A program made the translations under genes and the position numbers. From assembly GCA_964373665.1 (NCBI GenBank), contig CAYJVM010000005.1, positions 1 to 40,754 of the forward strand: DNA of 40,754 nt. The letters run 5' to 3'. Source of the stretch: JACOWB01 sp964373665 (GTDB lineage: Archaea; Aenigmatarchaeota; Aenigmatarchaeia; CG10238-14; SCSR01). Positions 8,582-16,057 of the stretch are shown one piece after another (within the stretch, counting starts at the first letter, position 1; the number at the start of each line of letters is the position of its first letter). The notes beneath the pieces were generated by a model. The model was not told the origin of the DNA and ran no database searches. It worked only from the letters and a program-made list of their open reading frames with translations.

Positions 8582-10324
8582 TTCATCCAAAAGTTCCTTC
8601 TCGCTTTCGGTAAGCTTACTGTAGACTTCTCTAAGCGTCTTGACATCGCTATCATTCAGCACGACAACAAGCTTGTCCCCTTCGTTGATCTGTCTGCCGA
8701 CTGTGATGTTCTCCATGCTTATCGCCACTCTATCATTCCTTTTCGCCTCTGAAGCTGCCTTACCCTCTGACTGCATTTCCTTCACCCTGCCGATGACCTT
8801 CCCGTCCGATTTCTTAAGCAATGACCCGGCCTTCAAATAACCCCTAGTGATTTCAACGCCGAATACAGCAGGATTGGAAGTCCTAAACACAGCACCTTTC
8901 AAAATAACCAGCTCTGCAGGCCTGCTCACGCTTGACAGCTTGTTTTCAATTTCCCTACCCTTCTTATCCGATGACCATTTCTTATATTCTTCCAGCAATC
9001 TATAAATCACACTGTTTTCAAAAAAGAACACTCCCAAATCCTTGGCCATCGACTTGATTTCTTCAGGCGTCTGCATGTCGAAAGACAAAATTACCCTTCC
9101 CATCTCGTCGTTAGAAGTCTGAGCTTCGACTATGTCCTCCCTTGTGAGCTTGCCCACATCAGCTTTCCTGATTGGCACACCTTCCTCCCCCAGCAGCTTT
9201 ATCATCGCCTCCAATCCTCCCAGAGTGCTTGCCTTGATGACAATTCCTGCCATGTCCTTGCTGAAGCTGATACTCTCCACCTCTTTCTGCACCTGCGCCT
9301 TGGCGTTCTCAATCTCACTTTCAGACTTGACAGCAAGTATGGGCGAACCAGCAATTGCGTTTTCCAGTCCCGGCGCCGATATCCTTATGCCTGTAGCGGC
9401 TTCTGCCCTATCTATCTGCACGAACTGTCTCTCCGTTCTTATCTCCTGCAGCTCCCTCGGCAGCAGCAGAGCCTTTACCTTTGTGACGATAGGCTCCTTA
9501 CCGCCTATAACTATGTAATCACCCTTTTCTATCGCGCCGTCATAAAGAATCACATCTATAATGTTTCCAAGGCCCTTGACTTCCTTTATCTCAAGTATAG
9601 TCCCCCTGCCGATATCTGACAAGCTTAGCTTGTCCGTCAAGAATCTCTGCCCAAGGCCTGCGAGCATGAGAAGTATATCAGGCAGTCCTTCGCCCGTATG
9701 GCCGGAAACAGGAACTATGGCTATGGCTTTCGTGTAATCATTTATCCTGTCAAACCTGTCCGACTCGAATCCGCGTTCAGAGAGCTGCGCGACCAGATTG
9801 TATATCTTGTTGTCGAGCTCTTCCCTTACATCCTCCCTCTGTTTGCCGTATGACTCGAAAAAGTTCGAATTCTTGTTTGTATGCCATCCCCTTACTTTGT
9901 CTATCTTTGTTGCAGCAATTATGAACGGGGTCTTGTATTCCTTGAGAATATTCAACGATTCTTCAGTTTGCTCCTTGAACCCTTCATTGATGTCAACAAC
10001 CAGAATAGCCAAATCAGCTATGGCCCCACCGCGTTTGCGCAATGTGATGAAACTTGAATGGCCTGGGGAGTCTATTACAAGCAGGCCTGGTATTGTGAGT
10101 TGGATATTGAATTTCTCAAGAAGGTTGCCACATATATTCCTGACTACTTGGACGGGTATGTTTGTCGCGCCGATAGCTTGGGTTATAGCGCCTGCCTCCT
10201 GGCTGGCGACTGCAGTACCTCTAATTGCGTCCAACAATGTGGTCTAAACGTGCTCAACTTGTTAAATGAACATTCCGTGATCCACATGCCCCAGTACCGC
10301 CACGATAGGCTGTCTTAGTCTCAT
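8573..10324 (-). CDS. infB: Translation initiation factor aIF5B (IF2-like GTPase), P-loop interrupted by a 27-nt insertion
   Basis: GTPase that promotes ribosomal subunit joining. From the ATG at 10324 (minus strand, AGGTG nearby) the frame reads MRLRQPIVAVLGHVDHG, then meets two in-frame stops, and resumes as TTLLDAIRGTAVASQEAG. Removing 10246..10272 (27 nt) gives an uninterrupted 574-residue protein with the canonical P-loop GHVDHGKTTLLD. Other motifs: G3 DSPGH, G4 as ATKID (Thr where Asn is usual), and VSGHTGEG. The archaeal domain order follows: GTPase, beta barrel, a Rossmann-like domain and a second barrel with helical C-terminus. Starting instead at the TTG at 10237 would give 554 residues without the nucleotide-binding loop, an implausible product for an essential factor. 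The 3' end overlaps the convergent phosphoesterase by 9 nt. Confidence 0.9.
10246..10272 (-). other. Putative 27-nt BHB intron inside the aIF5B P-loop codons
   Basis: On the minus strand the exon ends ...CACGGAA and resumes AGACCACA; joining gives GGA-AAG-ACC (Gly-Lys-Thr). The RNA can fold as an archaeal bulge-helix-bulge. The outer helix is AUGUGG with CCACAU plus UC with GA. The central helix is ACGG with ACGU (three Watson-Crick pairs and a G-A). Bulges are AAU and UUA. The inner helix is GUUCA with UGAGC, closing a 10-nt loop. Cleavage after the second base of each 3-nt bulge removes exactly these 27 nt. The sizes add up as 1+5+10+5+4+2. Splicing itself is inferred, not shown. Confidence 0.75.
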
Positions 10325-10409
10325 GCAAACACCTTTTCTAGATTTTCATAATTCAAAGCTGAGTTTATTATACTTATCTGCAGTGTATTCAACATTAGTA
10401 TTCAGCCAG

Positions 10410-10679
10410 CTACCTGAAAATAACTTCGGTTAAATTCTTTTGTATGAACTCATCCACCTCCTTTATCAGCCTAGGATTAAGCGATACGTGCTTTCCATAA
10501 GATGTTGGCTTTGTCGATATGTAACCAGACTTAACCAAATCTTTTGTTATAATTTCTATTTCGTGATAATTTTGCGGATCAGCACCTTTTCTAATATTGT
10601 TTTCGTCTGTGTGTTTACCTCCGATATAGCGATGTCTCTTCAACCTGTTTAATGCCCACGCCTTAATTTGCTGGTTCAT
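10410..10679 (-). CDS. Small putative winged-helix protein
   Basis: An 89-residue protein, mostly helical. The core NYHEIEIITKDLVKSGYISTK followed by a short basic turn (PTSYGKHVSLNP) looks like a helix-turn-helix plus wing, and LIKEVDEFIQKNLTEV forms a C-terminal helix. I do not recognise the family. It diverges from the 10749 gene across a 70-nt region holding a perfect inverted repeat, so one or both proteins may bind there. A function as a DNA-binding protein is inference from shape only. Confidence 0.6.
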   Translation of the reverse strand: MNQQIKAWALNRLKRHRYIGGKHTDENNIRKGADPQNYHEIEIITKDLVKSGYISTKPTSYGKHVSLNPRLIKEVDEFIQKNLTEVIFR

Positions 10680-10680
10680 T

Positions 10681-10696
10681 ATTCATTTTAATGAAT
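10681..10696. promoter_or_regulatory. Inverted repeat in divergent intergenic region (candidate operator)
   Basis: ATTCATTTTAATGAAT is a perfect inverted repeat (6-bp arms, TTTA centre). It lies directly upstream of the minus-strand 10679 gene and about 25 nt before the TATA box of the plus-strand 10749 gene. Both flanking genes encode probable DNA-binding proteins. Confidence 0.4.
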
Positions 10697-10718
10697 ATTC
10701 ACAAATAAAAGCTTAACG

Positions 10719-10726
10719 CTTATAAA
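10719..10726 (+). promoter_or_regulatory. TATA box for the 10749 HTH gene
   Basis: CTTATAAA lies about 26 nt upstream of the ATG at 10749. The spacing argues for a leaderless transcript and against the in-frame GTG at 10728, which would sit between box and start site. Confidence 0.6.
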
Positions 10727-10748
10727 TGTGAACTATATAATAAAGTGT

Positions 10749-11099
10749 ATGACCAACGAAAACTTGTCTTCATTTGTTTTGGTTATGGGAAATACGCCAT
10801 TTTCCAGAGTCATAGATTTTTTCCTGGAGAACAGACCATTCGACTATTCCAAGACACAAATAGCAAAAGGTTCAGATATAGGGTGGTCAACTTTGCATGG
10901 GATTTGGAAAATTTTGGATAAAAATCAAATTGTAAAACGGACGAGAATCGTCGGAAAGTCTCAAATGTACAGACTGAACGAAGACAACCCGATCGTAAGG
11001 AAAATTGTTGAATTGGACGCAAAAATAACCGAAGTTTATGCTGACAGGATAGCTGAAGAAGAGCTAAGTGTTCCTGTTCAAGTCAAGCGCAGGAAATGA
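10749..11099 (+). CDS. HTH protein, archaeal winged-helix regulator
   Basis: A 116-residue protein from the ATG at 10749. An N-terminal region (SRVIDFFLENRPFDYSKTQI) is followed by a helix-turn-helix (AKGSDIGWSTLHGIWKILDKNQIVKRTR) and a wing ending IVGKSQMYRLNEDNPIVRKI; a C-terminal helix and an acidic-then-basic tail follow. 'F-x-YSKTQIAKGSDIGWSTLHGIW' is the common arrangement of small archaeal winged-helix proteins that regulate their own locus or nearby genes. The start is chosen from the TATA spacing. Targets are unknown; the palindrome at 10681..10696 is a candidate site. Confidence 0.75.
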   Translation: MTNENLSSFVLVMGNTPFSRVIDFFLENRPFDYSKTQIAKGSDIGWSTLHGIWKILDKNQIVKRTRIVGKSQMYRLNEDNPIVRKIVELDAKITEVYADRIAEEELSVPVQVKRRK

Positions 11100-11110
11100 G
11101 TAAATACAAC

Positions 11111-11120
11111 ATTTAAATCC
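11111..11120 (+). promoter_or_regulatory. TATA box for the 11141 gene
   Basis: ATTTAAATCC is centred about 26 nt before the ATG at 11141, which predicts a leaderless transcript. Confidence 0.5.
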
Positions 11121-11140
11121 TTTACTGTCCTTTACTTAGT

Positions 11141-11911
11141 ATGGTGCAATCAATAAAGCTATTGCCGCAGGAACTGGCAGAAGCGCTGGCGAGCATAGCT
11201 GTTTATCCAGCCAGGGAAGACTTTGCCCAAATAGGGGATTCTTCCGCATACAGCACTCCATTAAGGGCTTCAAGAGAATTCTCGGCAAACGGCAGAGATT
11301 ATGTAAACAAAGATGGCGTAATAGTAAATCTTAACCCGCCAGAGCAAGTGTTGCTTTTACAGTTATTGTCAAAAAAACTAGGTCTCCCATTAAGGCATGG
11401 TTATTTGAAGGAACAGCTAGAGGCGGCTTGCTCTCCGCAGGGTCAGGCTTACAAACAGAATGTGCTGGCGCCTCTGTGGGTGTACACTGGCGAGATGATT
11501 GCAAAATCTGACGACGAAAGAAAAATAGGCAGAGTGAAAGACGTGGGGATATTGCCGTCTGATGACCATGCCATTTTTGAAGGAAAAGGCTTCGAGGCAA
11601 ACACAGAATTGGTTGTCGTAAGATACAATCTGGGTCCGATTATCCAGACTGAGATTCCAACAAAAGAAGGTTATTTCGACCAAATATCCGGAGTTATTCC
11701 AGTGAACGGCGAGTTGAAATCTAGAAAAGGCAGGGGATATTGGAACGGGATTTATTTTGATAAAGGACTGTCTGCTGTCGGGTGCTACTGGGACTCTGTC
11801 GTGCGGAGGCTCTTCGCGAATGCGGACAGGCCGTTGATCAGGTTATCTTTTGGCGAGGTCGGCGTCGGCGGGGCTCTGGGTACGTGGACGGAAGCCCCTC
11901 TTAATAAATAA
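11141..11911 (+). CDS. Unknown 256-residue protein
   Basis: I do not recognise this protein. It has 256 residues with no signal peptide or membrane segment. The first 60 residues include QELAEALASIAVYPAREDF; a helical segment NPPEQVLLLQLLSKKLGLPL follows; the second half is beta-rich with repeated Gly/Tyr turns (GRGYWNGIYFDKGLSAVGCY) and ends in FGEVGVGGALGTWTEAP. Its own TATA box lies 26 nt upstream, so it is probably monocistronic and leaderless. Next come a small broken gene and another leaderless unknown gene, so this part of the window is a patch of orphan-like genes. Confidence 0.7.
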   Translation: MVQSIKLLPQELAEALASIAVYPAREDFAQIGDSSAYSTPLRASREFSANGRDYVNKDGVIVNLNPPEQVLLLQLLSKKLGLPLRHGYLKEQLEAACSPQGQAYKQNVLAPLWVYTGEMIAKSDDERKIGRVKDVGILPSDDHAIFEGKGFEANTELVVVRYNLGPIIQTEIPTKEGYFDQISGVIPVNGELKSRKGRGYWNGIYFDKGLSAVGCYWDSVVRRLFANADRPLIRLSFGEVGVGGALGTWTEAPLNK

Positions 11912-11939
11912 ATCTAACTAATTCTATCTTGTCCTGGCG

Positions 11940-12204
11940 ATGAGCCTGGACTACACGCTGGCACATGGCGCATTAGGGCTTTTTCCGTCTAGCCATGAAA
12001 TACAGAGGCGACAGATAGTAGCGATGATGAATGACATGACTAGTGTGAAACCTGAAGCTCAGTTTCTATACATTGCCACCCAGAGAGAGAGAGAGTATTA
12101 ACAATGTTTTGGAAGGATGGTTCGGCTATGCCATGCATAGAAATACCTACAAATTGAGGAAAAGAATTACCAGAAACCTACAAATACTTTCCAACACCAT
12201 TTAA
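11940..12204 (+). pseudogene. Small unknown gene interrupted at an (AG)7 tract
   Basis: From the ATG at 11940 a frame encodes 53 residues (MSLDYTLAHGALGLF...) and stops at 12099..12101 just after an (AG)7 run. With one more AG unit the frame would continue through NNVLEGWFGYAMHRNTYKLR and end at 12202..12204, giving about 88 residues. Both halves look protein-like (amphipathic helices, a basic C-terminus). Three readings are possible: a real inactivating slip, a switchable length polymorphism in the tract, or an assembly error. I do not recognise the product. It sits 29 nt after the 11141 gene and 14 nt before the 12219 gene, in the same direction. Confidence 0.45.
12082..12095 (+). repeat. 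(AG)7 dinucleotide tract
   Basis: Seven uninterrupted AG units at the exact point where the 11940 reading frame is lost. Such tracts slip easily during replication. Confidence 0.9.
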
Positions 12205-12218
12205 TATCTAGTGTTTTT

Positions 12219-12662
12219 ATGGCAGCCACAATGCAGGAGATAACACCTTTAGGCCTGTGTATAGTGACCCAGGACCTCATAGACGGAAGGAGATTCCAGC
12301 AGAACTTTTGCGACAACATACTCTTAAGGAACAGAGACAAAGAGCTTCAGGCAAAGCTCACACCAATCAAGAGGGAGCTCAACTCAAACCTCCAAGGCAA
12401 GTACTTGGAGGGACACAAGATTGCAATAATAAGCAACATAGACAAGTTAATCGCCGTAGTAGCGTCACGATATGCGGGGACAGACTTGAATCTCGTGGAT
12501 TCTATTGTTTACAACGGCAAGATTTTAATTAACAAAGTGTTAGCCGCCGGTTCCTTTGAAAAGATTGCTGAGCTTGAGTCCGTGTTCAAGTCAAAGATAA
12601 CTCTGCCAGTATACGACCTTTATGTAAGGCAGTCTGAAACGAAATCCATTTTCAAGAGATAA
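12219..12662 (+). CDS. Unknown 147-residue protein
   Basis: I do not recognise this protein. It has 147 residues with a predicted alpha/beta pattern: an initial strand GLCIVTQDLIDGRRFQQNF, a charged helix (RNRDKELQAKLTPIKREL), then HKIAIISNIDKLIAVVASRY and a C-terminal helix-strand (KIAELESVFKSKITLPVYDLYV). No membrane segment. The start may instead be the ATG at 12231, because an AT-rich element (TTTAATAT at 12200..12207) lies about 27 nt before it. It is followed after 11 nt by a 53-residue coiled-coil protein in the same direction, so the two probably form an operon. Confidence 0.65.
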   Translation: MAATMQEITPLGLCIVTQDLIDGRRFQQNFCDNILLRNRDKELQAKLTPIKRELNSNLQGKYLEGHKIAIISNIDKLIAVVASRYAGTDLNLVDSIVYNGKILINKVLAAGSFEKIAELESVFKSKITLPVYDLYVRQSETKSIFKR

Positions 12663-12673
12663 AACGGGATTGC

Positions 12674-12835
12674 ATGTCTCATGAGGTTGAGAAGGAAATT
12701 GAAAGGTTGCGGAACAGGAAATTGTCCATTATCAGCAAAATAAATTCAGCAAAGCCCGATGATAGGGAAAGCTATGAAAGGGAGTTGGACATCATCCAGA
12801 ATCAGATAGAAATTCTTGAAAGGTACAAGAAATAG
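12674..12835 (+). CDS. Small coiled-coil protein
   Basis: A 53-residue, highly charged protein that is almost certainly a single or hairpin coiled coil: EVEKEIERLRNRKLSIISKI, a short turn with KPDDR, then ERELDIIQNQIEILERYKK. Heptad-spaced Ile/Leu residues are clear in both halves. It starts 11 nt after the 12219 gene, so the pair may be cotranscribed. Its stop abuts the convergent 38-residue membrane-protein gene with no spacer. Function unknown; the small size calls for caution, but the clean heptads and tight packing support a real gene. Confidence 0.55.
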   Translation: MSHEVEKEIERLRNRKLSIISKINSAKPDDRESYERELDIIQNQIEILERYKK

Positions 12836-12952
12836 CTAGTACTTTCTCCCGACTATCCACTTGAAGAAGATGACGATGAATAGTACCGCCACTAAAACAG
12901 CAGATCCGATTATCCACAGCAGAGGATTTGTGAAGCTGAAAAAGTCTGCCAT
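12836..12952 (-). CDS. Small single-pass membrane protein
   Basis: A 38-residue protein beginning MADFFSFTNPLLWIIGSA, with one long hydrophobic segment (LLWIIGSAVLVAVLFIVIFF) followed by a basic end (KWIVGRKY). It starts 4 nt after the stop of the large surface-protein gene on the same strand, so it is probably its operon partner. The positive C-terminus suggests an N-out, C-in orientation. A role as anchor partner or assembly helper of the surface protein is inference. Confidence 0.55.
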   Translation of the reverse strand: MADFFSFTNPLLWIIGSAVLVAVLFIVIFFKWIVGRKY

Positions 12953-12956
12953 AAAA

Positions 12957-15311
12957 TCAGCCTGTCCCAGATCCTTTCCAGAACTTCAACTTGGAAAGCA
13001 GTTCTTTAATTCTTTGCGCAATGCCTTTCTTGGGAGTCTGGATAGTTTCCTTTCCGGCCCATACGTATTCGCCTGTTCCAGGCTTGTACCCCTCATTGGA
13101 GGGCAAAAACAAGTAAATGACGAATCCGACAATGACAATGACCACAATGCCGATACCGACGTAAATCCAAGTGCTCGGTATTTTCAAGCTTGGCTGTGCA
13201 ACCGCCGGAAGTTTTTTCAACTGTTCACGAGTCTGCGTAATAAGCGATTCTATCGTCTCAAACTTTGCAAAAGCCCCGACGTAATCCCCGGAATTTAGAG
13301 CATCCTCCGCCTCCCGAAACTTTGACTTTAATTCAGCTAGCTTCTCCTCCGCCTGCAGGACATTAACTCCGGCGGTCCTGCTTTCGTTTATCGAAGACTC
13401 GAGCTTGGATACTTCCAGCTTGAACAGAGCCAGCCTGTCCTTTATCTCACTCTGGGTTTCTTCGGACGGCAGTATCTTAAGCGTGAAATTTTGGGATATT
13501 GATGAATTTTGACTGCTTGCATTGAATTCACCACTATACTCCTTTGGATCCTGGTCCTTTATGTCGAACGTAAGGGTAAACTCAGCTGTCTGCCCAACCA
13601 AAATATTCTTAGATTCCGTTAAAGAGTACCATCCCCTATCTATACCCGCTATAGCCAGCGTCACGTTTTGTCCAATTGTTCCCGTATTCTTCACCTTTAC
13701 TGTAAACGAGGCAGTGGAGTTTTGCTTGACTTCCATCAATGCAGTGGTGTCGATGAAAGCAATCGTGCCGGTTGGAGTGGGTTTTATTATAAGCATGTTT
13801 TTCTGCGTCGCCACAGTGTAGTTCTGGTTCACTGTGTTGTTGCACAAATACTCGTAGACCGTCCCTGCGTTGAATGTCTGCACGTCTGGATTGGTGGCCA
13901 AAGTATTGTTCCTGTATATCTTCGCAGTGAGGCTAGAGATGCTTGACGTGCACGTGACGTTCGTCTGAATCGGGGAATCAAGAGTCCATTGTGGGGTTAT
14001 GTTCAGCAAAATTGTCGGCGAGGCCGGGTTTACCGTGAATGATGATTTCGTTATGTTGAACGTGTGGTTCGAGAAAATCCCATGTATGTTCCAATTCCAG
14101 TTTCCTGCCGGGAAGGTAGTATTGTAGAAGTATGTTGTAGCGGAATTGTTCGACATGGTGTAAGTGGCGTTGCTTCCGGTCCAGTCGCCGTGCGTGTACA
14201 AATTCACCACATCCGGATTGCCGTCAAATGTTATGATTAATGAGCTGGTGCTGTTTGAAAACGTTGAAGGTATGCTGGATGTGGTTACAGAATAACTTGG
14301 AATCGTCGCGACAAAGTACGTTGAAGAGTTTGTCGAGAAGTTTGCATTACTAGTCACGGTGATAGAATAGTTATGGCGTCCGACAGAGGTTATTACATCG
14401 TCCGTTTTTGAGTATGGCAGAGTTCCACCGGAAGCAATAGATGTGCCGTCCCTTGTTATCGAAACTGTGCATCCTGTCTGAGTGCAACTCGCAGTGGTCG
14501 TTATATTAATTGCGGTGTTGTTTATCGATGTTATGTTGCCGTTGGATGTCCCGTTAAGAAAAACTGTTATGATGTTCGCGGCTTTGTTTATAGTATATGT
14601 TAATTGCTGAGTGGAGTTGAAGGTGTTGTTGGTGTCGTTCGCGTACACCCTCCATACGTATGTCCCGGCTGCTAGGTCCGTGAATTTCGAATAATAGACA
14701 CTGCTGGAGTTGCTCATAGTGTCGTTGTGCGGAGTGCCGCTACCGGTGATATTGTGCTCAATCAACACTTTTGATATGTCGATATTGTCACTCCATGTTA
14801 TGTTGAACCAGTATGTCTGGTTCTGCACATAGGTTGAGTTTGTGCTTGGCGACGTCGTGTTACTGGAATAAGTAGGAGCAAGGGTGTCAAATACGTTTAT
14901 GGTCACATTCGTTGAGTTGAATACACCATTTGCATCCAATGTAGATACGTTAAAGCCGTAATTACCGGTAGCTGAAATCGTTGTAAGGTAGACCCAGAAG
15001 TATTGCGTAGCACCGTTGCCTACAAGGCCTATGGACGAGCTGTTGGTCCATGCCGGGAAGGAAGACGACGCTGTATAAGGACTTGTTGTCGTTGTGCCTG
15101 AGGATGAGAAAACAAAGCTTGCGGGCAGGGTGATGTTCAAGCGGGTGATATTGACGCTCCCAGTGTTCTGTATGGTAAAGTTCAGCAGTTGCGAGCTCTG
15201 TCCTCCATTGGCTCCAGATGGGTCAGAAGAAGCCGTAAAAGGCACTGCCAATGCACCAGTAGACAGCAGCGCAACAAATATTATACCAGGCAAACCAAAC
15301 CAAATTTTCAT
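12957..15311 (-). CDS. Secreted surface protein with Ig-like repeats and C-terminal membrane anchor
   Basis: 784 residues with a signal peptide (MKIWFGLPGIIFVALLSTGALA), then a very Ser/Thr/Asn-rich ectodomain with dozens of N-x-S/T sequons, and a C-terminal transmembrane helix (WIYVGIGIVVIVIVGFVIYLF near residue 725) followed by a short basic cytoplasmic tail. The ectodomain looks like a series of beta-sandwich repeats; one near residues 545-640 (FTVKVKNTGTIGQNVTLAIAG) resembles CARDB/NPCBM-type surface domains. A coiled coil (about residues 650-710) lies between it and the anchor. This is typical of archaeal cell-surface or S-layer-associated glycoproteins. No enzymatic motif is visible. 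It is followed by a 38-residue membrane protein, probably in one operon. Confidence 0.85.
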   Translation of the reverse strand: MKIWFGLPGIIFVALLSTGALAVPFTASSDPSGANGGQSSQLLNFTIQNTGSVNITRLNITLPASFVFSSSGTTTTSPYTASSSFPAWTNSSSIGLVGNGATQYFWVYLTTISATGNYGFNVSTLDANGVFNSTNVTINVFDTLAPTYSSNTTSPSTNSTYVQNQTYWFNITWSDNIDISKVLIEHNITGSGTPHNDTMSNSSSVYYSKFTDLAAGTYVWRVYANDTNNTFNSTQQLTYTINKAANIITVFLNGTSNGNITSINNTAINITTTASCTQTGCTVSITRDGTSIASGGTLPYSKTDDVITSVGRHNYSITVTSNANFSTNSSTYFVATIPSYSVTTSSIPSTFSNSTSSLIITFDGNPDVVNLYTHGDWTGSNATYTMSNNSATTYFYNTTFPAGNWNWNIHGIFSNHTFNITKSSFTVNPASPTILLNITPQWTLDSPIQTNVTCTSSISSLTAKIYRNNTLATNPDVQTFNAGTVYEYLCNNTVNQNYTVATQKNMLIIKPTPTGTIAFIDTTALMEVKQNSTASFTVKVKNTGTIGQNVTLAIAGIDRGWYSLTESKNILVGQTAEFTLTFDIKDQDPKEYSGEFNASSQNSSISQNFTLKILPSEETQSEIKDRLALFKLEVSKLESSINESRTAGVNVLQAEEKLAELKSKFREAEDALNSGDYVGAFAKFETIESLITQTREQLKKLPAVAQPSLKIPSTWIYVGIGIVVIVIVGFVIYLFLPSNEGYKPGTGEYVWAGKETIQTPKKGIAQRIKELLSKLKFWKGSGTG

Positions 15312-15435
15312 CCAATCCCGTAATGTTTATTTAAACTTTCTAAAAGATATTGCTTCTATTAGCTTTAAATTCGATGAGGAAATTTGAAAACCTGACAAAA
15401 AGATGAATGGTTTGCCGAGTCCTGAGAAGAAGAGA

Positions 15436-15903
15436 CTAGAGCTCGTGAGAGTTTCTGGCGTATTCGTTGCTTATGACAACCCTTTTGAACTCGCCGCTCC
15501 ATGCAAGCTCCAACACTGTCACATCACCTGAATTTATTACTTTATCGCCTTTGACTATTTCCACAGGCATTCCGTCGACGTGCGCGGTCAGGTTCGTCAG
15601 ACCCAAGTTGCCGTTGTTCAAAACAGCAACAAGAACATTCCCATTGGATGCAATTGACACGTCCAATATATCAATGCTATATTGAGAATCCCCTATAACC
15701 GCTATAATTTGGCCGGTCTTTGGCAGGAACTGGCCTATGATGGGGACGTTAGTAATCTCCGGGAAGGAGCCGAGTATGAGGTAGCTGGAAATGAATATTG
15801 CCAATACCAGCAAGGCGCCGACTGCTATGCTGTCGAGCATCTTGAAGAGTATGTAAAATACCACCCCAAGTATAGCAAGACCGAAAATCAATTCCAGGAT
15901 CAT
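15436..15903 (-). CDS. Membrane protein with an extracytoplasmic beta domain
   Basis: 155 residues: two hydrophobic helices at the N-terminus (LIFGLAILGVVFYILFKML and AVGALLVLAIFISSYLIL), then a soluble domain with alternating strands (QIIAVIGDSQYSIDILDVSIA, NVLVAVLNNGNLGLTNLTAHV) that resembles a CARDB-like fold. It lies upstream of the large surface protein on the same strand, separated by 124 nt, and downstream of the tRNA gene. A function in the cell envelope is likely from topology and neighbours; the specific role is unknown. Confidence 0.65.
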   Translation of the reverse strand: MILELIFGLAILGVVFYILFKMLDSIAVGALLVLAIFISSYLILGSFPEITNVPIIGQFLPKTGQIIAVIGDSQYSIDILDVSIASNGNVLVAVLNNGNLGLTNLTAHVDGMPVEIVKGDKVINSGDVTVLELAWSGEFKRVVISNEYARNSHEL

Positions 15904-15946
15904 AAAGTTATTTTGCGGCGAAACTTTAAATCAATTTAACGTAAAG

Positions 15947-16036
15947 TGCCCCGGAAGGGATTTGAACCCTCAACCTTCTCCTTAGGACGGAGTTGAGCTA
16001 TTACTATTTGCTCTATCCAAGTTGAGCTACCGAGGC
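15947..16036 (-). tRNA. tRNA-Arg(CCU) with a 15-nt intron
   Basis: The minus strand folds into a cloverleaf once 15993..16007 is removed. The acceptor GCCUCGG pairs with CCGGGGC over 7 positions (one G-U), the D stem is GCUC with GAGC around UUGG, and the T arm is GAGGG-UUCAAAU-CCCUU. The anticodon loop is GUCCUAA, with U33 and anticodon CCU reading AGG. The anticodon stem is CUCC with GGAG, with A27 opposite A43. CCA is not encoded and the discriminator is A. Mature length is 75 nt. The intron sits between the D stem and the anticodon stem, not at the common 37/38 site. Confidence 0.9.
15993..16007 (-). other. 15-nt intron of tRNA-Arg(CCU)
   Basis: The intron carries a copy of the D-stem strand, GCUC, that pairs with the exon GAGC as a 4-bp central helix. 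On either side are 3-nt bulges AAA and AAC; cutting each after its second base removes AUAGUAAUAGCUCAA. The inner helix is only UA with UA around GUAA, and the outer helix is imperfect, so this is a relaxed BHB. Because of flanking A residues the exact cut could shift by one or two bases, but the mature tRNA would be the same. Confidence 0.7.
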
Positions 16037-16057
16037 AAAGTTATACTTTAGAATTGG

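Noticed and set aside
8573..10237. Internal TTG start for aIF5B at 10237, giving a 554-residue protein without the insert
   Set aside because: It would remove the P-loop (GHVDHGK), without which the GTPase cannot bind nucleotide; the upstream codons MRLRQPIVAVLGHVDHG are a perfect family start and in frame once 27 nt are removed.
10246..10272. Remnant of an intein at the aIF5B P-loop
   Set aside because: Inteins do insert at this motif in some archaea, but an intein scar would be a multiple of codons without stops if functional; 27 nt with two stops and a BHB fold fits an RNA intron better.
15403..15532. Small plus-strand frame (MNGLPSPEKKRL...) overlapping the 3' end of the 15436 gene
   Set aside because: It runs antisense over a well-supported membrane-protein gene and has no ribosome-binding site or promoter at the right spacing.
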